6,196 nucleotides of DNA from Nitrospira lenta (GTDB lineage Bacteria > Nitrospirota > Nitrospiria > Nitrospirales > Nitrospiraceae), in contig CAMDRK010000163.1 in NCBI GenBank assembly GCA_945906715.1, positions 1 through 6,196 on the forward strand. Reading direction: 5' to 3'. The translations under genes were made by a program, and so were the position numbers. The notes below the pieces were generated by a model. The model saw only the letters and a list, made by a program, of their open reading frames with translations, made no database searches and was not told where the DNA came from. Each line of letters begins with the position of its first letter. The first letter of the stretch is position 1. Shown here one piece after another: positions 1-5,650 of this stretch.

Positions 1-716
1 TTGGTGATGTGCACGACCGGCGGATTCGCCTTCGGGCTGAACATGACTTCGACTGGGGCCGATTTGGCCGGAGCCGGCTTCGACCCAATTTTGTGCGTCG
101 AGAGCACCTTGCCCGTACTGGCCTCCAACACCGTGACCGACTCACCCGCGTCGGACATATCTGGCTTGACGGTGCTGGTGACGAGGATACGATCGATGCC
201 GTTGTGAATCGCGATTCCATGGGGATACAGAATCGTCGCCACGGACGGCTCAGCCGCGCTGACCGCTTTGATCGGCTTATCCGTGAGCGCGTCGCCCACA
301 ATGACGTTACTCGAACCCATACAGGTGAGATACCAGGTCTTGTTATCTTCTGAGACGACGAGATCCTCACCGAACAGGCATTCCGATACGTCGATCGCGC
401 GAAGCCGGTAGGGAAACTTCGTGAGGTCGATCACGTGCAGCAGGCTTTTCCCCAAGGCTGTGACATAGGCTTTGCTCCGATCCCGATTGAAAAAAATGTG
501 GTGCGCCACAAGGTCAGACGGAAGCGGAATTTCCATCAGGATCTTTCCAAACTCCCCAGACTCAGGATCAATGTCCATGATCGCAATCCCTTCCCGTCTC
601 ACTGGCTGGTTGGGTTTACTCTCATAGTTGATCAAGGCCAAAATTTCCGCCGAGGCGAGGGTCGTGCCTGTGAGCAACAGCCCCAAGGTCAAGGTGAGCA
701 GTCGAACTGATTTCAT
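1..716 (-). CDS. Secreted YncE-like beta-propeller protein, 3' end cut off by the window edge
   Basis: This minus-strand frame stays open for 238 codons from ATG at 716 to the left edge, so the C-terminus lies outside. The start is well supported: an AAGGAGG ribosome site sits 8 bases upstream. Residues 1-23 (MKSVRLLTLTLGLLLTGTTLASA) form a textbook signal peptide with an ASA cleavage site before EILALIN, so the mature protein should be periplasmic or secreted. The rest reads as propeller blades of about 40-50 residues with recurring short strands and turns: AIMDIDPESGEFG, KAYVTALGKSLLHVIDL, TWYLTCMGSSNVIV, PHGIAIHNGIDRILVTS, and VTVLEASTGKVLSTHKIG. This pattern matches YncE-type or selenium-binding-protein-like seven-bladed propellers. 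The paired His in LVAHHIFFN and the PHGIAIH motif could be metal or ligand contacts, but that is inference. No specific substrate can be named. It is transcribed divergently from the gene at 842. Confidence is high for a real gene and moderate for the fold. Confidence 0.88.
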   Translation of the reverse strand, partial: MKSVRLLTLTLGLLLTGTTLASAEILALINYESKPNQPVRREGIAIMDIDPESGEFGKILMEIPLPSDLVAHHIFFNRDRSKAYVTALGKSLLHVIDLTKFPYRLRAIDVSECLFGEDLVVSEDNKTWYLTCMGSSNVIVGDALTDKPIKAVSAAEPSVATILYPHGIAIHNGIDRILVTSTVKPDMSDAGESVTVLEASTGKVLSTHKIGSKPAPAKSAPVEVMFSPKANPPVVHIT

Positions 717-748
717 AGCGGCCTCCTTGTGAACTGAGTAACTTGGCT

Positions 749-777
749 ATCATACTCTTTAAAGAAAGAAATGGAAC
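749..777 (-). promoter_or_regulatory. Candidate promoter of the propeller gene
   Basis: On the minus strand a TATGAT box (749-754, five of six bases matching TATAAT) lies about 33 bases upstream of the ATG at 716. This would leave a leader of roughly 25 bases that carries the AAGGAGG ribosome site. The matching -35 region, about 17 bases further upstream (GTTCCA or TTCCAT), is poor. The call rests mainly on the -10 box and its position. The 125-base divergent gap must also drive the plus-strand gene at 842, for which I see no clear promoter. Confidence 0.35.
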
Positions 778-841
778 AGGCTGAGCTGCCCCGATTCCCT
801 AGACGCCCCAGGGATGGACCAGACTGACGTGGCATCGTAGA

Positions 842-1837
842 ATGACCTCAGCCATTCCTTACACGCTTGAACACGCTATGCGCGCGTCAACTGTTCGCTC
901 GATAATTCTTCTTCTCATCTGCTTGCCACTCTTGGGGCTCACCGATGTCCAGAGCCATTCCATCGAAGTCTTGCCTCACTGGAAAAAAGGAGACACGATC
1001 CGTCTTGAAATCACGCGGGCGCGCGTGAAGTCCGCCGATGGTACGTCTACGATCACAGGGAAGACGCACACTAACTTTACGATTGAGGTGCTCAGCGCCA
1101 ATGACGACGGATATCTTCTGGGCTGGACCGCAGGCAAGACCACGTTCGACGCCCCTTCTCAGGCTGAGCATTCTTTCCTTGGACAAGTCGTCAATCTCAT
1201 GAATGGGCTTCAGATTATTCTAGATATCGACTCGCACGGAATCATTAGGGGCGTCCAGAACTGGAAGGAGCTCAGAGAGACGGCACTGAAAACCCTCGAT
1301 GCCCTGGCTGCAACCGAAAACTTACAGAAAGAGAAACCCAACAAAGCACTCATGTCTAGCTTGCGGGCGCAATGGGAATCCATGCTGGGAACCAAAGCGC
1401 AGGTCGAAGAACTGTGCACGCGCGAAGCCCAGATATATTTCATGGTTCTCGGGAGAAAATATGCCCACAACAGCCCTTACGAGTACGAAGACCTGTTGCC
1501 GAATCCCCTGGGCGGCGAAGCCTTCCCGACCCATGCAAGAATGTCTTTGAAGACGTTCGACAAGCAGGCGGGCCAAGCGGTGATTACGTGGAGCCAAATA
1601 GCCGATCCCAAGCAGGTCGCACGGATTCTTGAATCAAAGATGAAGGAGATGAGTGCACGCTTGGGGGAAAAACCACTGGAGGGAGAGTTCCCGAAAGCGA
1701 TTTCCATGCAAGACCATGCCGAAATCGTTGTCGATGTGGACACGGGATGGGTCAGGACGCTCACGCATACGCGGTCCGTGAATTTCGGTACGCGTGCGCA
1801 AGTGGATGCCACATCGATAATCAGAACGGCGAAATGA
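842..1837 (+). CDS. Exported protein of unknown function (331 aa)
   Basis: I do not recognise a named family with confidence. Two in-frame starts compete, ATG 842 and ATG 878 (residue 13), and neither has a visible Shine-Dalgarno site. From 878 the N-terminus is a classical signal peptide: MRASTV, then the hydrophobic stretch IILLLICLPLLGL (residues 21-33), with likely cleavage after about residue 38 (DVQS/HS). From 842 it has a 12-residue extension, so 878 is a serious alternative. The mature part starts with a beta-rich segment (VLPHWKKGDTIRLEITRARV, then NFTIEVLSANDDGYLLGWTAG), continues with a charged, probably helical middle (about 140-190), and ends with beta-like sequence (AEIVVDVDTGWVRTLTHTR). 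No catalytic motif is visible. It broadly resembles bacterial exported proteins that measure or bind something through a DUF6263-like beta fold, but I hold that only loosely. It is divergent from the propeller gene. Confidence 0.8.
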   Translation: MTSAIPYTLEHAMRASTVRSIILLLICLPLLGLTDVQSHSIEVLPHWKKGDTIRLEITRARVKSADGTSTITGKTHTNFTIEVLSANDDGYLLGWTAGKTTFDAPSQAEHSFLGQVVNLMNGLQIILDIDSHGIIRGVQNWKELRETALKTLDALAATENLQKEKPNKALMSSLRAQWESMLGTKAQVEELCTREAQIYFMVLGRKYAHNSPYEYEDLLPNPLGGEAFPTHARMSLKTFDKQAGQAVITWSQIADPKQVARILESKMKEMSARLGEKPLEGEFPKAISMQDHAEIVVDVDTGWVRTLTHTRSVNFGTRAQVDATSIIRTAK

Positions 1838-1879
1838 CCTCGCATCCGGCGCGTAAATCCTGGGCAGGACCAATAAACG

Positions 1880-1898
1880 GGGACATTCTGAATTTCCC
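1880..1898. repeat. 19-bp near-perfect palindrome
   Basis: GGGACATTCTGAATTTCCC pairs with itself in eight of nine positions around the central T at 1889; only 1884/1894 mismatch. It lies 43 bases after the stop of the upstream gene. It has no T-run, so it is not a typical intrinsic terminator. The GGGGACATTC wording resembles dispersed intergenic repeats associated with Y1 (REP-type) transposases, but this is from memory and is weak. A protein-binding site is an alternative. Confidence 0.4.
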
Positions 1899-2024
1899 GG
1901 CGCATGGCAGTCCAGCCTTCACTTCGTCATTTGTCAAGCATTCAACATTCACCATTGAACATTAATCATTCCTCTCCCCTACCCCTCACCTCTTACCCCT
2001 CAATACTTGCGGCACGGCGGGCAA

Positions 2025-2078
2025 CTGGTTCATCTGGTTTGTTTGATCTATCTGGTCTATCCTGTTCGTGTGGCTCAA
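2025..2078. repeat. Degenerate tandem repeat with 9-base period
   Basis: Six consecutive nonamers can be aligned: CTGGTTCAT, CTGGTTTGT, TTGATCTAT, CTGGTCTAT, CCTGTTCGT, GTGGCTCAA. The consensus is about CTGGTYTRT, with the last copies the most diverged. It lies in the non-coding gap before the glycosyltransferase gene. Similar T/G-rich nonamer strings are, as I recall, found between genes in Nitrospira-like genomes. The origin and role are unknown. Confidence 0.6.
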
Positions 2079-2099
2079 CGAACGAGAGAGACAAGACAG
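2048..2099. repeat. Long imperfect inverted repeat, 22-base arms
   Basis: Arms 2048-2069 and 2078-2099 pair over 22 positions with 17 Watson-Crick pairs, one G-T pair and four single mismatches. The inner six pairs (GTTCGT/ACGAAC) are perfect and close an 8-base loop. The left arm is part of the period-9 repeat, and the right arm reads as the same repeat in reverse complement (CTGTCTTGT, CTCTCTCGT). So the tract is an array and its inverse placed head to head. There is no T-run on the plus strand; a cruciform or RNA hairpin is possible. Confidence 0.6.
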
Positions 2100-2151
2100 C
2101 CCCCATCTCTATAAATTAACTTCGACCCTACAAACCAGAGTCCATTTTCCT

Positions 2152-2877
2152 ATGCATCTCTCAATTGTCATTCCAGCTTTTAATGAAGAGCGTCTGATAG
2201 AACGCTGTCTGCAATCTATTTCTACTTCCCTCGCAGCCAACCTTACGTCTGGGTTCACATCAGAAATTATTGTGGTCGACAATAATTCGACCGACAACAC
2301 GGCCACTCTGGCAAGACAGGCAGGGGCTCAGGTCGTGTTTGAGCCGATCAATCAAATCGGTCGAGCACGCAATACCGGCGCAGCTGAGGCGACAGGAGAT
2401 TGGTTGCTGTTTCTGGACGCCGACAGTCTCATACCCCCTGAGTTGCTTGGCGATATCCTACGGATGATACAAGACGGTAAGAACGTGGGTTGTGGCTGCA
2501 CACTCCGCATGCAAGGAATACCGTGGTGGGCGAACGCGATCTTGCAGTTGTGGATGGGGGCATCGATTCTATTTCGCTGGGCGTCGGGAGCAATGCTTGT
2601 CTGCCGCAGCGATGCGTTTCGCGATGTCGGTGGTTTCACCCAGGAGCTCTACGCTGCCGAGGAAATACGCTTGAGTAAGCAACTCAAGCGGTGGGGACGA
2701 GAACGCGACCTTCAATTCAGCATTTTGACACAGCATCCTCTAGAGACTTCGGCCCGCAAGGTGGCACTCTACTCCGCGGGAGAGATTGCAGGTCAGATCC
2801 TGAGGGTCCTTCTCCATCCACGCCGGACATTGCAAGATAAGAAGCAACTATCAGTTTGGTATGATGGACGGCGTTGA
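2152..2877 (+). CDS. Family 2 glycosyltransferase (GT-A fold)
   Basis: The 241-residue product transfers a sugar from a nucleotide-sugar donor, probably in the cytoplasm or at the inner membrane. The acceptor is unknown. Residues 4-13 (SIVIPAFNEE) are the family 2 N-terminal strand and turn. EIIVVDNNSTDNT (38-50) is the nucleotide-binding acidic segment. D89-A-D91 in LLFLDADS is the metal-binding DxD motif. ASGAMLVCRSDAF (144-156), GGF (160-162) and AEE (169-171) match the acceptor side and the usual acidic catalytic base region. GIPWWANAILQLWMGASILFRW (122-143) is hydrophobic and may sit on the membrane. The frame is open up to 2068, but the start at 2152 is chosen because SIVIPAFNEE begins right after it, as usual in this family, and the extension is translated repeat DNA. 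No strong ribosome site is visible. The length suits a single-domain enzyme. It may act in cell-surface polysaccharide or glycolipid synthesis, but no sister genes are in view. Confidence 0.93.
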   Translation: MHLSIVIPAFNEERLIERCLQSISTSLAANLTSGFTSEIIVVDNNSTDNTATLARQAGAQVVFEPINQIGRARNTGAAEATGDWLLFLDADSLIPPELLGDILRMIQDGKNVGCGCTLRMQGIPWWANAILQLWMGASILFRWASGAMLVCRSDAFRDVGGFTQELYAAEEIRLSKQLKRWGRERDLQFSILTQHPLETSARKVALYSAGEIAGQILRVLLHPRRTLQDKKQLSVWYDGRR

Positions 2878-2923
2878 ATTGCCCCATCCTCAAATCGATT
2901 TTCTCGTACCCGATGGAAACAGC

Positions 2924-2957
2924 ACGGGCGACCCTGCCTAGGTGGGAGGTCGCCCGT
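2924..2957. terminator. Strong hairpin after the glycosyltransferase gene
   Basis: ACGGGCGACC (2924-2933) and GGTCGCCCGT (2948-2957) form a perfect 10-bp GC-rich stem with a 14-base loop. It begins 47 bases after the glycosyltransferase stop codon, so it may end or protect that transcript. No T-run follows on the plus strand; on the minus strand only a weak GTTT follows. It is therefore not a classical intrinsic terminator, and the role is inferred from position. Confidence 0.5.
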
Positions 2958-3028
2958 ATGTGGCGCTTAGGACGCCGATGGTATCTTTTGTGCGATGATC
3001 CTGAAGACCCGTCGAGGATTTGGCTCAC

Positions 3029-3185
3029 AGGCGACTCGTCAGGGAGGATGCGACTCGATCCCAGACGTTTGATGTCCTTCTCGCCTATTTATGGTTCTCC
3101 ATACTGGTTCATCGGTATGTGTTTCCCTAACGCGGGAAGGCGATAGCCGATGGAGAACCGACTAGCTATGACTGACGAGGAGCCT
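3029..3185. other. Nested inverted-repeat structure, possible structured RNA or mini-element
   Basis: The outer stem joins AGGC-GA-CTCGTCAG (3029-3042) to CTGACGAG-GA-GCCT (3172-3185): 12 pairs with two facing GA steps, an arrangement that in RNA forms tandem sheared G-A pairs. Inside it GGTTCTCCAT (3093-3102) pairs perfectly with ATGGAGAACC (3150-3159). Inside that lie CATAC/GTATG (3100-3104 with 3115-3119, sharing three bases with the previous stem) and TTCCC/GGGAA (3123-3127 with 3134-3138). GGAT/ATCC (3046-3049 with 3058-3061) adds a side hairpin. The strand is not determined. It could be a structured RNA, or a short element with imperfect 14-bp terminal inverted repeats. I see no target-site duplication. 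Confidence 0.35.
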
Positions 3186-3190
3186 CGCCC

Positions 3191-3235
3191 TTAACTCAAC
3201 GGGCCGTTGTGATCCGGTGGACTAAGGTCTGCCAT
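3191..3235 (-). CDS. Possible 14-residue open frame with consensus ribosome site
   Basis: On the minus strand AAGGAGGAGGTG lies 3-14 bases upstream of ATG at 3235. The frame reads MADLSPPDHNGPLS and then TAA. The ribosome site is as good as any in the window. The product is very short, resembles no leader peptide I know, and has no minus-strand gene soon after it. It may be a leader, the N-terminal stub of a decayed gene, or chance in a C/T-rich stretch. No other frame continues a plausible protein after the stop. Confidence 0.2.
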   Translation of the reverse strand: MADLSPPDHNGPLS

Positions 3236-3282
3236 CTACACCTCCTCCTTGGTTCGGAGTGATTCGGTGGGAATATGCGGAG

Positions 3283-3323
3283 TCGCACACTCTGCATCTC
3301 ACTACACATCAACTAGTGTGCGA
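3283..3323. other. Hairpin with a competing alternative stem
   Basis: TCGCACACT (3283-3291) pairs perfectly with AGTGTGCGA (3315-3323) across a 23-base loop, and ACAGTTTTAT follows on the plus strand. The same left arm can instead join a local hairpin, GCGGAGT/ACTCTGC (3277-3283 with 3289-3295, one G-T pair). The two folds exclude each other, as in an attenuator, but no regulated gene is directly attached. It may also be a plain terminator with a long loop. Confidence 0.3.
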
Positions 3324-3485
3324 ACAGTTTTATCATTACTCCTCTTCAACAGAACATGTCAACGGGTGTCATCAAATTTTTCCAGATAGCCATAGGCATA
3401 ACACATGCCATCCAGACATCGACTCGCAGGATCTCCCTTGCGCCTCACCCTCACTTCCCCGAGCCCTTCACTCACTCCGCAGCCA

Positions 3486-3514
3486 TAGACCCGCCAAGGC
3501 AGAAAAAGTAGAAT
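3486..3514 (+). promoter_or_regulatory. Candidate sigma-70-type promoter of the small membrane protein
   Basis: TAGACC (3486-3491, four of six bases matching TTGACA) is followed after 17 bases by TAGAAT (3509-3514, five of six matching TATAAT). Transcription would begin near 3521, leaving a leader of about 26 bases before ATG 3547. Spacing and position fit; the -35 box is only fair. Confidence 0.35.
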
Positions 3515-3546
3515 GAACTGGTTTCGTCAATGATTGGGAAAGCAGG

Positions 3547-3813
3547 ATGGAAGAAGCCGCCTCCGTCGAAATTATGGAGATTTTAGTCTGCGCAGGCGGC
3601 GTCCTATATGGCGCAGTGTTGGCCTACGGACTCAGACAGCAGTGGCACTGGATGATCGATCCGCCAGAATGGACATCGGTGATCTACTTCCCCACGGTCG
3701 TCAAGATGATTTGGGGTCCCACACATGTTCGGAGCTTTGCCTATGTGACAGCCTACGGCTCCTTCGCGATGAGTTTATTTTGTCTTGCCCAAGCATTGGT
3801 GGCTTCGTTTTAA
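3547..3813 (+). CDS. Small two-helix membrane protein, unknown function (88 aa)
   Basis: The product is not one I recognise. Residues 9-29 (IMEILVCAGGVLYGAVLAYGL, shown here as two parts: IMEILVCAGG and VLYGAVLAYGL) form a glycine- and alanine-rich hydrophobic helix. Residues about 62-87 (VRSFAYVTAYGS, FAMSLFCLAQALVAS) form a second. The loop between them is rich in Trp, Pro and aromatics (QQWHWMIDPPEWTSVIYFP, then VVKMIWGPTH) and probably lies at the membrane surface. This amphipathic, aromatic-loop layout is why I prefer this frame over the overlapping frame from 3534, which encodes an Arg-rich product without features. The ribosome site is weak (GGGAAAGCAGG touching the ATG). It stands alone, convergent with the peroxidase gene and sharing the hairpin at 3926. 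Membrane location is likely; function is unknown. Confidence 0.65.
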   Translation: MEEAASVEIMEILVCAGGVLYGAVLAYGLRQQWHWMIDPPEWTSVIYFPTVVKMIWGPTHVRSFAYVTAYGSFAMSLFCLAQALVASF

Positions 3814-3925
3814 CCTCGTTGCTTTGTTCAGAAACCAGTCAATTTCATTGGGCGCCCAGCCTCACAGTCAAGACGTTTGAACTCTAGCCATATCTACCAG
3901 GAGATCGCACGCATAGGCCGGACGG

Positions 3926-3954
3926 AAATCCCTCCCATTGAGAGGGAGGGATTT
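3926..3954. terminator. Bidirectional terminator hairpin between convergent genes
   Basis: AAATCCCTCCC (3926-3936) and GGGAGGGATTT (3944-3954) form a perfect 11-bp stem with the 7-base loop ATTGAGA. The three A-T pairs at the base give TTT at the end of the hairpin in either direction. It lies between the small membrane protein gene (stop at 3813) and the peroxidase gene (stop at 3983, opposite strand), exactly where a shared terminator is expected. Confidence 0.75.
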
Positions 3955-3982
3955 CACCGCGACTGCCGGTAGACTCTTTAGC

Positions 3983-5614
3983 TCATAGTACGCCGGCTTC
4001 CCTCAGCAGATCCTGGGCGCGAAACACACCACCCTCAGGCGTCCAGTGCTTACGGTAATAGGATTTGTTATCGGCTGCCAGAAGCCCACCGATCACCTCA
4101 GCCACAATGCGGCTGCCGACCGGGCCCAGCTTCGCACCATTGTGGACGATCTGCGACTCCGCCAGCATGTAGAGCCACAGCGGCAGCTTGTCTTGATAAG
4201 CTGGGTCTGTGATAAAGGGCCGCAATCTCGGAATGTGATTATCTGCGGCAATATCAGCGTTCGCCAACGGGGTGAGTCCCAGACGCTCTGCGACCGCTTG
4301 GCCGCTCGGGAGCCCGTACCCCCGCGCCCGCTGAATGTTGCGCTTCGCAAGGATTGCAGACCCTTCAGGCGCCGCACCAGGGATCGGCAGCGCGAAGAGG
4401 CCGCTCGACAACACCGTGTCGATCTTGCGGCTGATATTCGCGACTGGTTGGGTGGTGTTGGGCTGGCCGGTCCCCGCCTGGCCGTCGACAATAAGGAAAT
4501 TCGGCCAGAAAATGATGTGATCCGTCGCAATCTGGCGTCCGCCGTGGAGGTCGCCAGCCGTATTGTTGAACACCTGTACCCTTGGCCCACCCTGAGTCAT
4601 GTTATAGGCCCTGCGCACTTGGGAATGGCCAAAGCGGTAGGCCGCAACTGAGAACTCGACAGGCGTGTCGGCCTTTTGCGCGTTATTCGGATCGTAGTAT
4701 TTGGTCTGAATTTTCCCATCGGAGCGGAACACGTCTGCATACACACCTGGGTCGAGCACTTCCGGCAGAAACTCGTGAACGACGATCCACTGGTGTCGCC
4801 ACTTCATCAACTGGCGCGCCTGTTCAAACTTATAGCCCTGATCGATCAATCGGTTGTGAGCCCGCAGAAACGCAACATGGATCTGTGCAATCACCTGGTT
4901 CTCATCATTGCGACCCTCTGCGACGATCGCGGGGCAGGGTGTCAATGTGGAAACAGGGAGGGTTCCAACCACACACGAGGGATCGCGCGGAAGGTCGCGT
5001 CCATTGACCTTAAAATGTGTGCCATCTGCCTCATACAACTCGGGATTGCCCTCAGGACCACCGCCGTACACGCTATCGAGGTTCAACCGTGGATCACGGA
5101 AGTTTTGAATCGTGTTGGGATCCACGAATTCCGTCGGCAGAGGAAGCCTGTCCAAGGTCATGTCGTGATCCAGAAACTGTCCGAAATAGGTGAAAAACGA
5201 GGTCACGTTGTTTGGGTTGTCGTCGTTTAGAGGTATTGGCGCAGATATATTTGTGTCGAACAGTGGCCCTGGCGCTGTCGCCGGTCCCGCGGCAGTGAGT
5301 GCGTCCAGCGCTGCGTCGTTGGGCGCAACGTAAGGGGGTAGTGTGGGGAACATCTGCCCGAACATAAAGTTCGACTTCGAGCCAGACTTGTCCGGCTTCA
5401 CCTCGCCTGCGGAGGCGGGCGACGAAGCCAACGGAAGTGCCGTCAGTAGAACCGCAAGTACCATGTGCGCTGGCAGCAGGGCACCCCGCCATGCCGGGAT
5501 ACCATAGGTTCTATCGTTGCCCTTTAGACTATTTAAGAAGAGCCTGTTCTGTCTTGCATTCAACTGGCCATCGCGATGAACGGAATCCCACAGTTTAGTA
5601 AGAATCGTACCCAT
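3983..5614 (-). CDS. Exported animal-type haem peroxidase (543 aa)
   Basis: It belongs to the peroxidase-cyclooxygenase (animal haem peroxidase) superfamily, which uses hydrogen peroxide to oxidise halides or small organic donors; the donor here is unknown. FGQFLDHDMTL (144-154) carries the distal Gln146 and His150, with Asp149 matching the haem-ester Asp and Asp151 matching a calcium ligand of myeloperoxidase. LNLDSVYGG (177-185) fits the calcium loop. EGRNDENQ (233-240) supplies catalytic Arg235 and ester-type Glu238, followed by AFLRAHNRL. AAYRFGHSQVR (324-334) contains proximal His330. Asn239 occupies the place of the Met that forms the sulfonium link in myeloperoxidase. A hydrophobic export helix, MVLAVLLTALPLASSPASA (51-69), is preceded by an unusually long 50-residue N-region. 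The start at 5614 is still preferred because GAGGAGG stands about 9-10 bases upstream, and no ribosome site precedes Met51. It is convergent with the small membrane protein gene. The family call is firm; the physiological role is open. Confidence 0.95.
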   Translation of the reverse strand: MGTILTKLWDSVHRDGQLNARQNRLFLNSLKGNDRTYGIPAWRGALLPAHMVLAVLLTALPLASSPASAGEVKPDKSGSKSNFMFGQMFPTLPPYVAPNDAALDALTAAGPATAPGPLFDTNISAPIPLNDDNPNNVTSFFTYFGQFLDHDMTLDRLPLPTEFVDPNTIQNFRDPRLNLDSVYGGGPEGNPELYEADGTHFKVNGRDLPRDPSCVVGTLPVSTLTPCPAIVAEGRNDENQVIAQIHVAFLRAHNRLIDQGYKFEQARQLMKWRHQWIVVHEFLPEVLDPGVYADVFRSDGKIQTKYYDPNNAQKADTPVEFSVAAYRFGHSQVRRAYNMTQGGPRVQVFNNTAGDLHGGRQIATDHIIFWPNFLIVDGQAGTGQPNTTQPVANISRKIDTVLSSGLFALPIPGAAPEGSAILAKRNIQRARGYGLPSGQAVAERLGLTPLANADIAADNHIPRLRPFITDPAYQDKLPLWLYMLAESQIVHNGAKLGPVGSRIVAEVIGGLLAADNKSYYRKHWTPEGGVFRAQDLLREAGVL

Positions 5615-5629
5615 GATAATAGGCCTCCT

Positions 5630-5650
5630 CTCGGGGCGTTACATCCCGAG
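5630..5650 (-). promoter_or_regulatory. Hairpin abutting the peroxidase ribosome site
   Basis: On the minus strand CTCGGG and CCCGAG (5645-5650 and 5630-5635) form a 6-bp stem, extendable by a G-T pair, directly before AGGAGG. An alternative hairpin just upstream, ATCCC/GGGAT (5643-5647 with 5654-5658), shares bases with it, so only one can form. An ATG immediately followed by TAA lies in the loop region. This could tune translation, but the evidence is only positional. Confidence 0.3.

Larger units (their letters stand above)
1838..2151. other. Gene-free gap with several degenerate repeat tracts
   Basis: No protein gene is supported in these 314 bases. From left to right it holds a 19-bp near-palindrome (1880-1898), a stretch almost without G made of CATT/CAA words followed by CCCCT words (about 1938-2002, with TACCCCTCA at 1980-1988 and again at 1994-2002), and a period-9 degenerate repeat that turns into its own inverse complement (2025-2099). 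No clear promoter for the downstream glycosyltransferase gene was found. Confidence 0.6.
2878..3546. other. Non-coding region dense in inverted repeats
   Basis: I find no convincing protein gene in about 670 bases between the glycosyltransferase and the small membrane protein. A 90-codon plus-strand frame starting at TTG 2874 is open but shows no family motif and runs through a perfect 10-bp hairpin. The region instead holds hairpins at 2924-2957 and 3283-3323, a nested structure at 3029-3185, a short odd palindrome CAACGG-g-CCGTTG at 3197-3209, a direct repeat of GCGACTCG (3031-3038 and 3051-3058) and a small hairpin GGCAT/ATGCC at 3395-3409. The last 200 bases are C-rich and otherwise featureless, apart from a possible promoter. 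Confidence 0.55.

Noticed and set aside
2068..2151. Upstream extension of the glycosyltransferase frame
   Set aside because: The extra 28 codons translate repeat DNA, and the family motif begins right after the start at 2152.
2874..3146. 90-codon plus-strand frame from TTG overlapping the glycosyltransferase stop
   Set aside because: No motif or ribosome site, an unusual start codon, and it runs through a perfect 10-bp hairpin and part of the nested stems.
3172..3190. CTGACGAG resembling the hammerhead ribozyme CUGANGA core
   Set aside because: No GAAA box follows a second stem and the required three-stem arrangement is absent; the motif is explained as one arm of the closing stem.
3235..3270. 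Possible tRNA-like stems around GGTTCGGAG
   Set aside because: No acceptor stem, anticodon arm or proper T-loop could be placed on either strand.
3259..3516. 85-codon plus-strand frame
   Set aside because: His-, Ser- and Pro-rich low-information product without motif, crossing the hairpin at 3283-3323.
3534..3887. 117-codon plus-strand frame overlapping the small membrane protein
   Set aside because: Arg-rich product without features, TTG start; the overlapping frame at 3547 encodes coherent membrane helices.
4046..5230. Several long plus-strand frames opposite the peroxidase
   Set aside because: They are antisense shadows of a strongly supported gene whose catalytic motifs span the same DNA.
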